Origin: Archangiaceae bacterium
Lineage (GTDB): Bacteria; Myxococcota; Myxococcia; Myxococcales; Myxococcaceae
Reading direction: 5' to 3'
Assembly: GCA_016879935.1 (NCBI GenBank)
Contig: JAACJQ010000091.1
Coordinates: forward strand, 30,248 to 94,247
DNA: 64,000 nt
Below are positions 19,212-27,654 of this stretch, one piece after another (position 1 is the first letter of the stretch; every line of letters begins with the position of its first letter). Below the pieces are notes generated by a model. It did not search any database. It was given only the letters and a program-made list of their open reading frames with translations, and was not told where the DNA came from. The position numbers and the translations under genes were made by a program.

Positions 19212-20307
19212 GCACCACCGTCTCGACGTCGACCGGGCCCTTCTGGTCCTTCATCACGGCCCGCCACTCGTCGGGTGACTCGGCGAACGCTTCACGTTCG
19301 AACGACGGCCCACCCCAGAGCTGCAGGTGCAGCTGAAACACGACGAGCCCCGTCGCTCCGGGAGCTTCGACCGCGCGAACAGCCTGTACGAGCGCGCTCA
19401 CCGTGGCGGGAGGGAGCGGCGTCGTCTTCGCAGGCGTGACCCACACCCGGCTTCCGTCTTCTTTCACGGCGACGGTCAACGTCACTCCGGCCGGCGTGCC
19501 GGTCTTCGAGGGCAGCGCCGCGATGACTGCCGCGAGCAGGCGCTTCGCGTAGCCCGACAGCCCGGCCACCGTGATGCGAGCGCCCATGACGTCTTCGGGC
19601 TGCAGCAGTTGGAGCGCCTTCAGGTCAGCGACAGCCACTTCAGTTGGCGGCTTCGGCGCGGGCGTGTCGGCGCACCCCTTCTTCTCGGCATAGACGAGCC
19701 TCCAATCGGCTCCCTCGGATTCGACCTTCGCGCACAGGCACTTGCCGGCGAGCTCGGCGGCGGTGAAGCACGGGCTCGTGAGATCCTCGATCCACGCTGG
19801 CGTCGTTCCCGTCGAGTCGAGGCTGACGACCCACTTCCGCTCCTTCGATTCGACGATGAACACGGGCTCGGTGATGTCCCACGCGATGAACGGCCAGATG
19901 AGCTTCATCTCCTGCGGGGCCATCGGCCGAATCTTCACGGGTGAGGTCGGCGCAAAGTCACGCAGCAGCCCCAGCAGCGCGCGCGACTCGTCGGGCGTTC
20001 GAGAGCCGTAGCTCTGCATGTCGGCCATCGTCTCGCCGAAGGGAATCTTCGCCGTCACCTTGAGGAACCCGCTCATGTCGAGCCGCGCGAGCCGCTGACC
20101 GAGAAACGGCCCGAGCATGACCACGCCCTTCTCGGGAACCTTCGCGTTCAACGTCGGCGGTGTGCCGGTGAACATCGCAGCGAGCGTGGCCTTCGCCCTG
20201 GCGTTCACCTCGGGCGAGGCGGTCACGTACTTCACGCCGGCGGGAACCTTCGGGCTCGCTGCGCCGGCAACGCCTGCCATCAGACACGTCAGAGCGAACT
20301 CGCGCAT
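19189..20307 (-). CDS. Secreted protein of unknown function
   Basis: 372 aa with an N-terminal signal peptide (MREFALTCLMAGVAGAASPK). The body is mixed alpha/beta with a Cys-containing stretch near the middle (SPCFTAAELAGKCLCAKVE, then KKGCAD), suggesting disulfides after export. The frame is open to 20799, but ATG 20307 puts the signal peptide at the start. It is divergent from the zinc-ribbon mini-protein gene, 57 nt apart. No family recognised. Confidence 0.7.
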   Translation of the reverse strand: MREFALTCLMAGVAGAASPKVPAGVKYVTASPEVNARAKATLAAMFTGTPPTLNAKVPEKGVVMLGPFLGQRLARLDMSGFLKVTAKIPFGETMADMQSYGSRTPDESRALLGLLRDFAPTSPVKIRPMAPQEMKLIWPFIAWDITEPVFIVESKERKWVVSLDSTGTTPAWIEDLTSPCFTAAELAGKCLCAKVESEGADWRLVYAEKKGCADTPAPKPPTEVAVADLKALQLLQPEDVMGARITVAGLSGYAKRLLAAVIAALPSKTGTPAGVTLTVAVKEDGSRVWVTPAKTTPLPPATVSALVQAVRAVEAPGATGLVVFQLHLQLWGGPSFEREAFAESPDEWRAVMKDQKGPVDVETVVLKAWAQP

Positions 20308-20364
20308 GGACGGGTGACCATGCCACCTCGTAGGTTCTTTCGTCCCTCGTTCGACGGAGCGTGC

Positions 20365-20667
20365 ATGCGTCAATGTCTCGGGTGTGGCGGTCTGGTGCCG
20401 ACGGAAGCCACCGACTGCCCCAACTGCGTGGTGAGTGCGAAGGCGAGCGGCGTCGTGCGAAAGGTCGTGCTCGCCGCCGGCACCGTCGCGCTCATGTCGT
20501 CGTGTTTCGTCGCCCAGCCGGTGTACGGCATTCCCTGTACGAGCAAGCAGGTCGACGGCGGAACCACTGGCTGTCCCGGTGAGTGCACGACGCTCAACCC
20601 CGACGGCGGAGATCCCCGCAAGGACCCGAGCAACACGGCCTGCTACGTCGACGGTGGCGTGCCCTGA
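20365..20667 (+). CDS. Cys-rich mini-protein: zinc ribbon plus lipobox-like segment, partner of the rSAM enzyme
   Basis: 100 aa. The N-terminus is a compact zinc-ribbon-like element (MRQCLGCGG, then DCPNC about 15 residues on). A hydrophobic stretch, VVLAAGTVALMSSC, resembles a lipoprotein signal with Cys +1 but sits about 30 residues in. The C-terminal half is Gly/Asp/Pro-rich with further cysteines (IPCTS, GCPGEC, TACYVDGG). ATG 20365 has GGAG 5 nt upstream. Its TGA overlaps the CTG start proposed for the radical SAM gene. It could be a small envelope lipoprotein or the peptide substrate of that enzyme; the sequence does not decide. Confidence 0.7.
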   Translation: MRQCLGCGGLVPTEATDCPNCVVSAKASGVVRKVVLAAGTVALMSSCFVAQPVYGIPCTSKQVDGGTTGCPGECTTLNPDGGDPRKDPSNTACYVDGGVP

Positions 20668-21890
20668 CGCGTGACGAGCTGCTGAGGCGTGTCGAGGTCG
20701 GCGCTCCGCATCACCCGCACTACGTCGTCTGGGAGCTGACGCTCGCGTGCGATCAGCGCTGTCTGCATTGCGGTTCGCGGGCCGAGCACGCGCGCCCAAA
20801 TGAGCTCACCACCGAGCAGGCCCTCGACGTCGTCGAGCAGCTCGCCCGCATGGGCGCGTGGGAGGTCACGCTCATCGGCGGTGAGGCGTACCTGCACCCG
20901 GGCTTTCTCGACGTGGTGCGCGCGCTGAGGCGCCACGGCGTTCGTCCGACGCTGACGACGGGGGGGCGCGGCGTCACGCCTGAGCTCGCGGCGCAGCTCG
21001 TAGAGGCGGGCCTGCACTCCGCGTCGGTCAGCATCGACGGCCTCGAGTCGACGCATGACCTCTTCCGTGCGACCCGCGGCAGCTTTCAGTCGGCGCTCTC
21101 GGCGCTCGCGAACCTGCGGTCGGTCGGCATCACCACCGCCGTGAACACGAACTTCAACCGGCTGAACGTGAGCCAGGTCGACGCGCTCTACGAGCTCGTG
21201 AAAGCCAACGGCGCCTCGTCGTGGATGTTGATTCTCACCGTGCCGCTGGGCCGTGGCGCCGACCGCCCCGACATGCTGCTCCAACCGTGGGACCTGCTCG
21301 AGCTGATGCCCGCGTTCGCGCGCGCGAAGGAGCGAGGCCTGAGCGACGGCATCATGGTGATGCCGAGCAACACCGTGGGCTACTTCGGGCCCGAAGAGAC
21401 GTTGCTGCGCTCCCAGGAGCGCGGCCAGGGTGTGCACTTTCAAGGCTGCGTCGCGGGCCGCTACAGCCTCGGCATCGAAGCCGACGGCGCGGTGAAGGGG
21501 TGCCCCTCGCTCCAGACGAGTCACTACGTCGGTGGTTCGCTGAAGACCGACTCGCTCGAAGCCATTTGGAAGACGAAGCCGCTCGCCTTCGCGCGCACGC
21601 GCACCGTCGACGACCTCTGGGGCTTCTGTCGAACCTGCCCGTTCGCGAAGCAGTGCCTCGGCGGCTGCACGTTCATGTCGCACGCGTACCTCGGGCGGCC
21701 GGGCAACAACCCGATGTGTCACTTCCGCGCGCGCTCGCTCGCCGCCGACGGCCGGCGGGAGCGGCTGGTCTTCAAAGAAGCGGCACCCGGAGCGCCCTTC
21801 GACAACGGGCTGTTCGAGATCGTCGAAGAAGCGTTCGACGCGCCCGACCCACGACCACCGACGCCTGGCGCGCTCGTCAGGAAGCGGTGA
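20664..21890 (+). CDS. Radical SAM/SPASM-domain enzyme, probable peptide maturase
   Basis: 408 aa. The radical SAM cluster motif is CDQRCLHC (CxxxCxxC), followed by [12 protein letters not shown] and VSIDGLE in the barrel. The C-terminus carries a complete SPASM pattern, C-x12-G-x4-C ... CRTC-x5-C-x3-C ... C, predicting two auxiliary Fe-S clusters as in peptide-modifying maturases. No ATG, GTG or TTG lies near the expected N-terminus: the only one is GTG 20583, deep in the upstream gene. CTG 20664 forms a CTGA overlap with the mini-protein stop and gives a family-like start ([10 protein letters not shown]), so a CTG initiation codon is proposed. Confidence 0.85.
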   Translation: MTRDELLRRVEVGAPHHPHYVVWELTLACDQRCLHCGSRAEHARPNELTTEQALDVVEQLARMGAWEVTLIGGEAYLHPGFLDVVRALRRHGVRPTLTTGGRGVTPELAAQLVEAGLHSASVSIDGLESTHDLFRATRGSFQSALSALANLRSVGITTAVNTNFNRLNVSQVDALYELVKANGASSWMLILTVPLGRGADRPDMLLQPWDLLELMPAFARAKERGLSDGIMVMPSNTVGYFGPEETLLRSQERGQGVHFQGCVAGRYSLGIEADGAVKGCPSLQTSHYVGGSLKTDSLEAIWKTKPLAFARTRTVDDLWGFCRTCPFAKQCLGGCTFMSHAYLGRPGNNPMCHFRARSLAADGRRERLVFKEAAPGAPFDNGLFEIVEEAFDAPDPRPPTPGALVRKR

Positions 21891-23901
21891 GCAGGCGCTC
21901 CAGCTCGGCCACGGTCGACACCGGCGCCTGACAGGCAAAGGAGCGACAGAGGTACGCAGCGACCTCTGTGCGTGCGGGCCGGCCTTCGAGCACCTCGCGA
22001 ATGACCGCCGCAACTGGAGCGCCCGTCACGTGCGCGTGCAACGCCACCGTCGGCAGGTATGTCTTCGCGAAGAAGTTCACGAACGGCGCGAGCGATGGCT
22101 GGGCTCCGACGACCGTCACTTCGGGCGCTCCATCGACGAGCGCATCGGCCGCGAGCCACAGGTGCCCGACCGCCATCGGCTGCTTCGTCAGCTCACCGTG
22201 CACCTGCTCGAGATAGAGCCGTGCCTGCTCGAGGTGTCGCGTTCTTCCCGTGAGCGCGCCGAGCGTCACGAGCGCCTCGGTCAGCGTCGATGCACCCGAG
22301 GGAAACGCGTTGTCGTGCAGCACGTACGTCGGCACCAACAGCTCGCCCTGCCCCTTCGGCGCCGCGAGCCACGCGCGCTTCGACTCGTCCCAGAAGGACG
22401 TGACCGAGAGGTCGACGAGCTGCTCCGCCGCCTCGAGGTACCGCGGCTCGAACGTCGCCTGGTACAGCGCGACCAGCCCCGAGGCGACGTCGCCGTAGTC
22501 CTCCAGCATGCCCTCGATGCGCGCCACGCCGGAGTGGAACGACCGCCACAGCCCACCATCGGGCCGTCGCATGCGACTCAACACGAAGTCGGCCGCGCGC
22601 CGCGCCATCGCGAGCCAGTCAGGGCGACCGAACACGCGCGACGCGAACGCGAGCCCTCGAATCGTCAGGCCGTTCCACCCCGCGAGCACCTTGTCGTCCG
22701 TTCCAGGCCGCACCCGCCGGGAGCGCACCTCGAGCAGCTTCTGCTTCGCGCGCGTGAGCGTCTCGTTCACGTCATCGGAGCCGACGACCTCGAGCACCGA
22801 CGCACCATGTTCGAAGTTGCCGCCCGGCTTCACGCCGAAGTGCGTTCTGACGGCCTGCGACTCCTCCGACGTCAGCACCGCGTCGAGCTCGTCGACGCGC
22901 CAGACGAAGAACTTCCCTTCTACACCTTCGCTGTCGGCGTCGTGCGCCGCGAAGAACGCGCCCTCTGGCGAGGTCATCTCACGCGAAAGCCACGCGACCG
23001 TCTCTTCGACCGTCTTCTTCCACAGCGGCCTCGGAGCCACCTGCCACGCCTCGGCGTACAGATGAATCAGCTGCGCGTTGTCGTAGAGCATCTTCTCGAA
23101 GTGCGGCACCAGCCAGCGCTCGTCGACGCTGTAGCGATGGAAGCCGCCTCCGAGTTGGTCGAACACCCCGCCCTTCGCCATGCGCTCGAGCGTCAGCAAC
23201 GTGGGCTTCAGAACCGACTCGTCCCGAGTGCGCGCGAAGCCACGCAGCATGAGCGCGAGGTTCATCGGGTTGGGGAACTTGGGGCCGCGCGTGCCGAAGC
23301 CACCGAACTCGGGGTCGACGCGAGACGCGAGCGTGCGCGCAGCGGCCACCACGTCTTCGGGTTTGAGACTCGCGGGCGCCACTGCATCGAGGCCCCACGC
23401 CGCGTACTCGGTGAGGCCCTGCTCGAACTGCTCGGCCTGCTGCAGCAACTCGGCGCGCTCCTTCGCCCACGCCTCGGCGATGCCCGACAACAACGGCTCG
23501 AACCCGGGCAACCCATGCCGCGGGCCGGGCGGAAAGTACGTGCCGCCGTAGAACGGCTTCTCCTCGGGCGTGAGGAACACCGTCAGCGGCCAGCCTCCGC
23601 CGCGCCCCATCAACTGCACGACGCCTTGATAGAGGTGGTCGAGATCGGGCCGCTCCTCGCGGTCGACCTTGATGTTCACGAAGTGCGCGTTCATCACGGC
23701 GGCGGTCGCGGGGTTCTCGAACGACTCGTGCGCCATCACGTGGCACCAGTGACAAGCGGAGTAGCCGACCGAGAGCAGAATCGGCTTCTGCTCACGCTTC
23801 GCCTTCTCGAGCGCCTCGGCGCCCCACGGGTACCAGTCGACGGGGTTGTCGGCGTGCTGCCGCAGGTAGGGCGAGGTCTCGGACGCGAGCCGGTTGGGCA
23901 T
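21877..23901 (-). CDS. DUF255 / YyaL-type thioredoxin-domain protein
   Basis: 674 aa. The N-terminus carries the family hallmark ([18 protein letters not shown]), then a thioredoxin-like domain with CHWC in [15 protein letters not shown] and [10 protein letters not shown]. The rest is an (alpha/alpha)6-barrel-like region similar to sugar epimerases ([40 protein letters not shown]). Length and layout match bacterial YyaL and eukaryotic spermatogenesis-associated protein 20. The biochemical function is unsettled. It is convergent with the radical SAM gene, overlapping it by 14 nt. Confidence 0.9.
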   Translation of the reverse strand: MPNRLASETSPYLRQHADNPVDWYPWGAEALEKAKREQKPILLSVGYSACHWCHVMAHESFENPATAAVMNAHFVNIKVDREERPDLDHLYQGVVQLMGRGGGWPLTVFLTPEEKPFYGGTYFPPGPRHGLPGFEPLLSGIAEAWAKERAELLQQAEQFEQGLTEYAAWGLDAVAPASLKPEDVVAAARTLASRVDPEFGGFGTRGPKFPNPMNLALMLRGFARTRDESVLKPTLLTLERMAKGGVFDQLGGGFHRYSVDERWLVPHFEKMLYDNAQLIHLYAEAWQVAPRPLWKKTVEETVAWLSREMTSPEGAFFAAHDADSEGVEGKFFVWRVDELDAVLTSEESQAVRTHFGVKPGGNFEHGASVLEVVGSDDVNETLTRAKQKLLEVRSRRVRPGTDDKVLAGWNGLTIRGLAFASRVFGRPDWLAMARRAADFVLSRMRRPDGGLWRSFHSGVARIEGMLEDYGDVASGLVALYQATFEPRYLEAAEQLVDLSVTSFWDESKRAWLAAPKGQGELLVPTYVLHDNAFPSGASTLTEALVTLGALTGRTRHLEQARLYLEQVHGELTKQPMAVGHLWLAADALVDGAPEVTVVGAQPSLAPFVNFFAKTYLPTVALHAHVTGAPVAAVIREVLEGRPARTEVAAYLCRSFACQAPVSTVAELERLLTAS

Positions 23902-23934
23902 GCGCCCTGTTAACCGCCGCGAGGCCGACGCGCC

Positions 23935-24612
23935 TCAGCGATAGAGCTGCGGAACGCGCGAGGCGTTGACGACGTGCGCCCAGTCGACGGGCTCCACGCG
24001 CGCGCCTTCACGCGGGTTGTCGGTGCCCATCGAGCGGCCGTTGCCCAGGTAGATCTCGATGTGCGACGCCTTGCCCGGGCCGATGCCGCGGCTGTTCGGG
24101 TAGTGAATGAAGAGCAGGTCGCCCGGCTTGAGCTGCGAGCGTGACACGCGCGAACCCGCGAACCGCGCCTGGTAGCCAGCGGCCGTCGTGCGGCTGTCGG
24201 CCACGCCCGCCTGCTTGAGGGCGTAGTGAATGAGACCCGAGCAGTCGAACGCGCGCGGCCCTTCGGCGCCGAAGACGTACGGCTTGCCCGTCTGCGCGAC
24301 CGCGCTGTCGATGAAGCGCTGCACCCTCGCCGGTGCCGAGCCGTGCCCCGGGTTGACCGGCCCGGGGCCGGTCGGGGCGAAGTCGCTCTTGCCATCGAAG
24401 TACTTCGAGCTGCTCGAGCCGAAGAGCTTCTTGCTGGTGTGCGCTCCGACGACGCCATCGGCGCTCAGGTGCTTCGCGTGCTGGTACCGCTGCACCGCCG
24501 CCTTCGTCTTGCGGCCAAAAACGCCATCGATGCCACCCGGGTCGAACCCCGCGGCCTTGAGCGTTTTCTGCAGGCGGCTGACGTCAGAACCACGCGTTCC
24601 CACGGTCAACAT
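23935..24612 (-). CDS. NlpC/P60 peptidoglycan hydrolase with peptidoglycan-binding domain
   Basis: 225 aa. Residues about 5-60 form a peptidoglycan-binding-type domain (GSDVSRLQKTLKAAGF, DGVFGRKTKAAVQRYQ). A Gly/Pro linker leads to an NlpC/P60 domain with the catalytic Cys in FDCSGLIHYAL and His in ASHIEIYLG. Expected to cleave D-Glu-diaminopimelate type bonds in wall peptides. No signal peptide is evident, as in some self-exported or lysis-released members. The start at 24612 is fixed by an AAGGAG ribosome-binding site about 7 nt upstream. Confidence 0.9.
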   Translation of the reverse strand: MLTVGTRGSDVSRLQKTLKAAGFDPGGIDGVFGRKTKAAVQRYQHAKHLSADGVVGAHTSKKLFGSSSSKYFDGKSDFAPTGPGPVNPGHGSAPARVQRFIDSAVAQTGKPYVFGAEGPRAFDCSGLIHYALKQAGVADSRTTAAGYQARFAGSRVSRSQLKPGDLLFIHYPNSRGIGPGKASHIEIYLGNGRSMGTDNPREGARVEPVDWAHVVNASRVPQLYR

Positions 24613-24738
24613 GAAGGCTCCTTGCTGAAGACACCTGATTGTCGGGGCCTGTGCGTGCTCATCCTCCAGCGGCCCTGCAAACAGGCCTGACGATCCGCTC
24701 CGAATTTCCACGCTCATTTCCGCGGCCGCTGTGGCGAG

Positions 24739-26664
24739 ATGGCCGGCATGTCGCGCGACGTGCAGCACTTCGAGGCCCTCGGTCGTCTGCTGGAGCTCGA
24801 GCGGCGCGCTGAACGTGAACGCCTTGCCACCGAGAAGGCGGCGCTCCCGCTGGCAGAGCTCGAAGCGCGCGGCATCGTGGTGCTCGACGTCGAGTCCGTG
24901 GAGGAGCGCATCGGCCTCGGCGGCCGCACGCTCGTCACCTTCGCGCGTGAAGACAAACGCTGGCTGCGCTCGAAGCTGCACACCGGCGACGTGGTGACGG
25001 TGAGCCCGCGCAAGGCCCCGGTCGACGCTCCGCCCAGCGGCATCGTGACGCGCGCCACGCGGCAGCAGCTCGAGATCGCCTTCGACCGCCACCCGCCCCC
25101 GTTCGTCGATGAAGGCCGCCTGCGCATCGACCTCGTCGCCAACGACGTCACCTTCGACCGCGCGCGCGGCGTCTTGAAGAAGCTCTCCGAGATGACCCAC
25201 GGCCTCGCGAGAGACCGGCAGCAGCTGGTGCTCGGAGCCATGGCGCCGCGCTTCGAGAAGCGCCCGGCCTTCACCCCGTCACGCCCGCTCAACCCCGAGC
25301 AGCTCGACGCCGTCTCCCTCGCGCTCTCGGCCCGCGACGTCGCGCTCGTGCATGGGCCGCCCGGTACGGGAAAGTCGACGGTGCTCGCGGAGATCGCCGT
25401 GCAGTGCGTGAAGCGCGGCCAGCGCCTGCTCTGCACCGCCGCCAGCAACGCCGCGGTCGACCACCTGCTCGAGCTCTGTCTCGACGCCGGGCTCGAGGCG
25501 ATTCGGGTTGGCCACCCCGCGCGCGTGTTGCCACACCTGCAGCAGCACACGCTCGACCTGCTCGTCGAAGACCACGACGACCGCATCACCGCGCGGGAGA
25601 TGTTCGACGAGGCCTTCGAGCTGCTCGGCTACGCGAGAAAGCAGCAGACCCAGGGCCGTAGCCGCACGCGCTTCTCGAACGCCCGCGCCGCGAAGAGCGA
25701 TGCCTACGCGCTGATGGATGACGCGCGCGTGCTCGAACGAAAGGCCGTCGAGGCGGTCATGGGTCGCGCACAGGTCGTCTGCGCGACGTTGTCGATGCTC
25801 GATGGGCATGTGCTCGCGAATCGGTCGTTCGACGTGGCGCTGCTCGATGAAGCGACGCAGGCGCTGGAGCCGCTCGCGCTCGGCGCCTTCCTCAAAGCGC
25901 CCACCGTCATTCTCGCGGGTGACCCGAAGCAGCTCGCCGCGACCGTCATCTCGATGGAGGCGAAGAAGCAGGGCCTGGGCACGTCGTTGTTCGAGCGCGT
26001 GCTGAAGGACTTCGGCGACGACGTCAAACGCATGCTGAAGGAGCAGCACCGCATGAACGAGAAGCTCATGCGCTTTCCCTCGCGGGAAATGTACTCGGGT
26101 GAATTACGCGCCCACCCTTCCGTCGAAGGCCGCGTGCTCTCGGCCGTGTTGCCCTCTGGCGCCGTCGTCGACGCGCCGCCGATGCTGTTCCTCGACACCG
26201 CCGGCAAGGGCTTCGACGAGTCGCGCGAGCCCGGCACCGAGTCGTTGCGCAACGAAGGTGAAGCCGGTCTCGTGGGGGCCCGCGCGCGCGAGCTGATGGC
26301 GGCCGGGCTTGCTCCCGAAGACCTCGCCGTCATCACGCCCTACGCGGCGCAGGCGTCGCTCATTCGTGAGCAACTCACCGATGTGCCGACGCTCGAGGTC
26401 GACACCATCGACGCGTTTCAGGGCCGCGAGAAAGAGGCCGTGCTCCTGTCGCTGGTGCGCAGCAACGGAGAGCAGCAGGTGGGCTTTCTCGAAGACCTTC
26501 GCCGCATGAACGTCGCCATCACCCGCGCGAAGCGTCACCTCTTCGCCGTCGGAGACAGCGCGACGCTCACCGGCCATGCCTTCTACGCGCGCTTCATCGA
26601 AGAGGCGCAGACCCAGCAGGGCTACCGTTCGGCGTGGGAATGGAGCCCGGGAGAACCGTCGTGA
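24739..26664 (+). CDS. Superfamily 1 DNA/RNA helicase (Upf1/SMUBP2-like)
   Basis: 641 aa. An N-terminal beta-barrel-type domain precedes the helicase core: motif Ia region LNPEQLDAVSLAL, Walker A GPPGTGKST, ASNAAVDHL, Walker B LLDEATQ (DEAx), GDPKQL (motif III), EQHRMNEKLM (motif IV), DTIDAFQGREKEAVLLSLVRSN (motif V) and NVAITRAKR (motif VI). This set is that of SF1B Upf1-like 5'-3' helicases. ATG 24739 and ATG 24748 are both possible. The stop overlaps the next gene's GTG (GTGA). Confidence 0.9.
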   Translation: MAGMSRDVQHFEALGRLLELERRAERERLATEKAALPLAELEARGIVVLDVESVEERIGLGGRTLVTFAREDKRWLRSKLHTGDVVTVSPRKAPVDAPPSGIVTRATRQQLEIAFDRHPPPFVDEGRLRIDLVANDVTFDRARGVLKKLSEMTHGLARDRQQLVLGAMAPRFEKRPAFTPSRPLNPEQLDAVSLALSARDVALVHGPPGTGKSTVLAEIAVQCVKRGQRLLCTAASNAAVDHLLELCLDAGLEAIRVGHPARVLPHLQQHTLDLLVEDHDDRITAREMFDEAFELLGYARKQQTQGRSRTRFSNARAAKSDAYALMDDARVLERKAVEAVMGRAQVVCATLSMLDGHVLANRSFDVALLDEATQALEPLALGAFLKAPTVILAGDPKQLAATVISMEAKKQGLGTSLFERVLKDFGDDVKRMLKEQHRMNEKLMRFPSREMYSGELRAHPSVEGRVLSAVLPSGAVVDAPPMLFLDTAGKGFDESREPGTESLRNEGEAGLVGARARELMAAGLAPEDLAVITPYAAQASLIREQLTDVPTLEVDTIDAFQGREKEAVLLSLVRSNGEQQVGFLEDLRRMNVAITRAKRHLFAVGDSATLTGHAFYARFIEEAQTQQGYRSAWEWSPGEPS

Positions 26665-27242
26665 AGCGCATTCTCGGAGTGGTGGTGATGGTGGCGGTCG
26701 CGGGCTGTGGGCCCACGACGATGGTCGACTTCTGCAAGGAGACGGCGTCGCGTACGTGCAAGCGGCTGTTCCAGTGTGGAGGCGAATCAGCCACCTCGGT
26801 CTACGCCGACGTCGAAGCCTGCACCGCCGACATGCAGATGAAGACGAAGTGCGAGCTGTTCACCGACTACCCGTGTGACATCGACGCCTCGAAGGCCAAC
26901 GCGTGTCTGTCGGCGGTCGACCAGTTTCCCTGCACGTCGATGAGCGCCGAGTCGGCCGCCGCGGCATCGGCGCCGTGTCGAGACCCGGGCATCTGCAAGC
27001 TGCGCCCGGGCGTCATTCAGTGTCGCGGCAACAACAACAGCTCGACGAACAACATCTGCAGCTACACGCGCGACCAGTGCACCGATGGAAAGACGTACGC
27101 CATCACCTGCAACGCCGGCGCGTGCACCTGCTCCACCGATGGGGCGAACGGCGCCACGTTCCAGGATGCGAGCTTCTGCAACAAGTCGTCGCAAGACCGC
27201 TCGGCGTTGCTCAAGTCGAAGTGCAACGTGACGGTGTTCTGA
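26661..27242 (+). CDS. Cysteine-rich lipoprotein of unknown function
   Basis: 193 aa. Lipoprotein signal with lipobox VAGC at about residue 15 (VKRILGVVVMVAVAGC). The mature part has some sixteen cysteines in short-spaced groups (TCKRLFQC, KCELF, YPCDID, ICSYTRDQC, CNAGACTC), so a disulfide-stabilised surface protein is likely. The GTG start overlaps the helicase TGA (GTGA), indicating co-translation despite no functional link. Directly downstream lies the tandem repeat array. Cys-rich lipoproteins of this style are common in myxobacteria; no family is recognised. Confidence 0.75.
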   Translation: MKRILGVVVMVAVAGCGPTTMVDFCKETASRTCKRLFQCGGESATSVYADVEACTADMQMKTKCELFTDYPCDIDASKANACLSAVDQFPCTSMSAESAAAASAPCRDPGICKLRPGVIQCRGNNNSSTNNICSYTRDQCTDGKTYAITCNAGACTCSTDGANGATFQDASFCNKSSQDRSALLKSKCNVTVF

Positions 27243-27614
27243 ACCACGCCCCGGCGACGTTGGCTCGCGACGGCGAAATCGAACCGGGAAACCGTGAGAC
27301 GAAGCCCCAAGCGAGCCTGAGGAGCGGGGGCTCCGTCTGATGACTGCTGAACCACGCCCCTGCGACGTTGGCTCGCGACGGCGGAGTCGAACCGGGAAAC
27401 CGTGAGACGAAGCCCCAAGCGAGCCTGAGGAGCGGGGGCTCCGTCGATGACTGCTGAACACGGCCCGGCGAGGTTGGCTCGCGACGGCGAAGTCGAACCG
27501 GGAAACCGTGAGACGAAGCCCCAAGCGAGCCTGAGGAGCGGGGCTCCGTCGATGACTGCTGAACACGCCCCGGCGACGTTGGCTCGCGACGGCGGAGTCG
27601 AACCGGGAAACCCG
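27241..27614. repeat. Tandem repeat array, about 107-bp unit, 3.5 copies
   Basis: Three nearly identical full units (27241-27348, 27349-27455, 27456-27560) of 108, 107 and 105 bp are followed by a half unit to about 27614. Each full unit holds a 7-bp dyad, GGCTCGC/GCGAGCC (27262-27268 and 27311-27317 in unit 1). Each also has a longer stem, GACGAAGCCCC/GGGGCTCCGTC (27298-27308 and 27327-27337), matching at 10 of 11 positions. No protein is recognisable in any frame. This fills the 412-bp space between two lipoprotein genes. It is direct-tandem rather than spacer-separated, so not a CRISPR array. Confidence 0.9.
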
Positions 27615-27625
27615 TGTTTCACGGG
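27611..27625 (+). terminator. Perfect hairpin closing the repeat array
   Basis: CCCGTG-TTT-CACGGG forms a perfect 6-bp stem with a 3-nt loop just where the partial fourth repeat diverges, 29 nt before the next ATG. No U-run follows (sequence continues TGGGCTGATTGTG), so it may be a weak terminator or an element in the leader of the next gene. Confidence 0.4.
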
Positions 27626-27654
27626 TGGGCTGATTGTGTAGGGTGCACGCCAGC

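Noticed and set aside
20583..20663. GTG 20583 as the radical SAM start
   Set aside because: It would add 27 Arg/Gln-rich residues lying over the mini-protein coding region and unlike rSAM N-termini; CTG 20664 fits the overlap pattern.
22030..23913. 627-aa plus-strand ORF opposite the DUF255 gene
   Set aside because: Shadow frame; the minus strand has an intact thioredoxin-domain protein with family hallmarks.
27241..27614. CRISPR array
   Set aside because: Units are contiguous direct repeats of about 107 bp with no unique spacers, and no cas genes are near.
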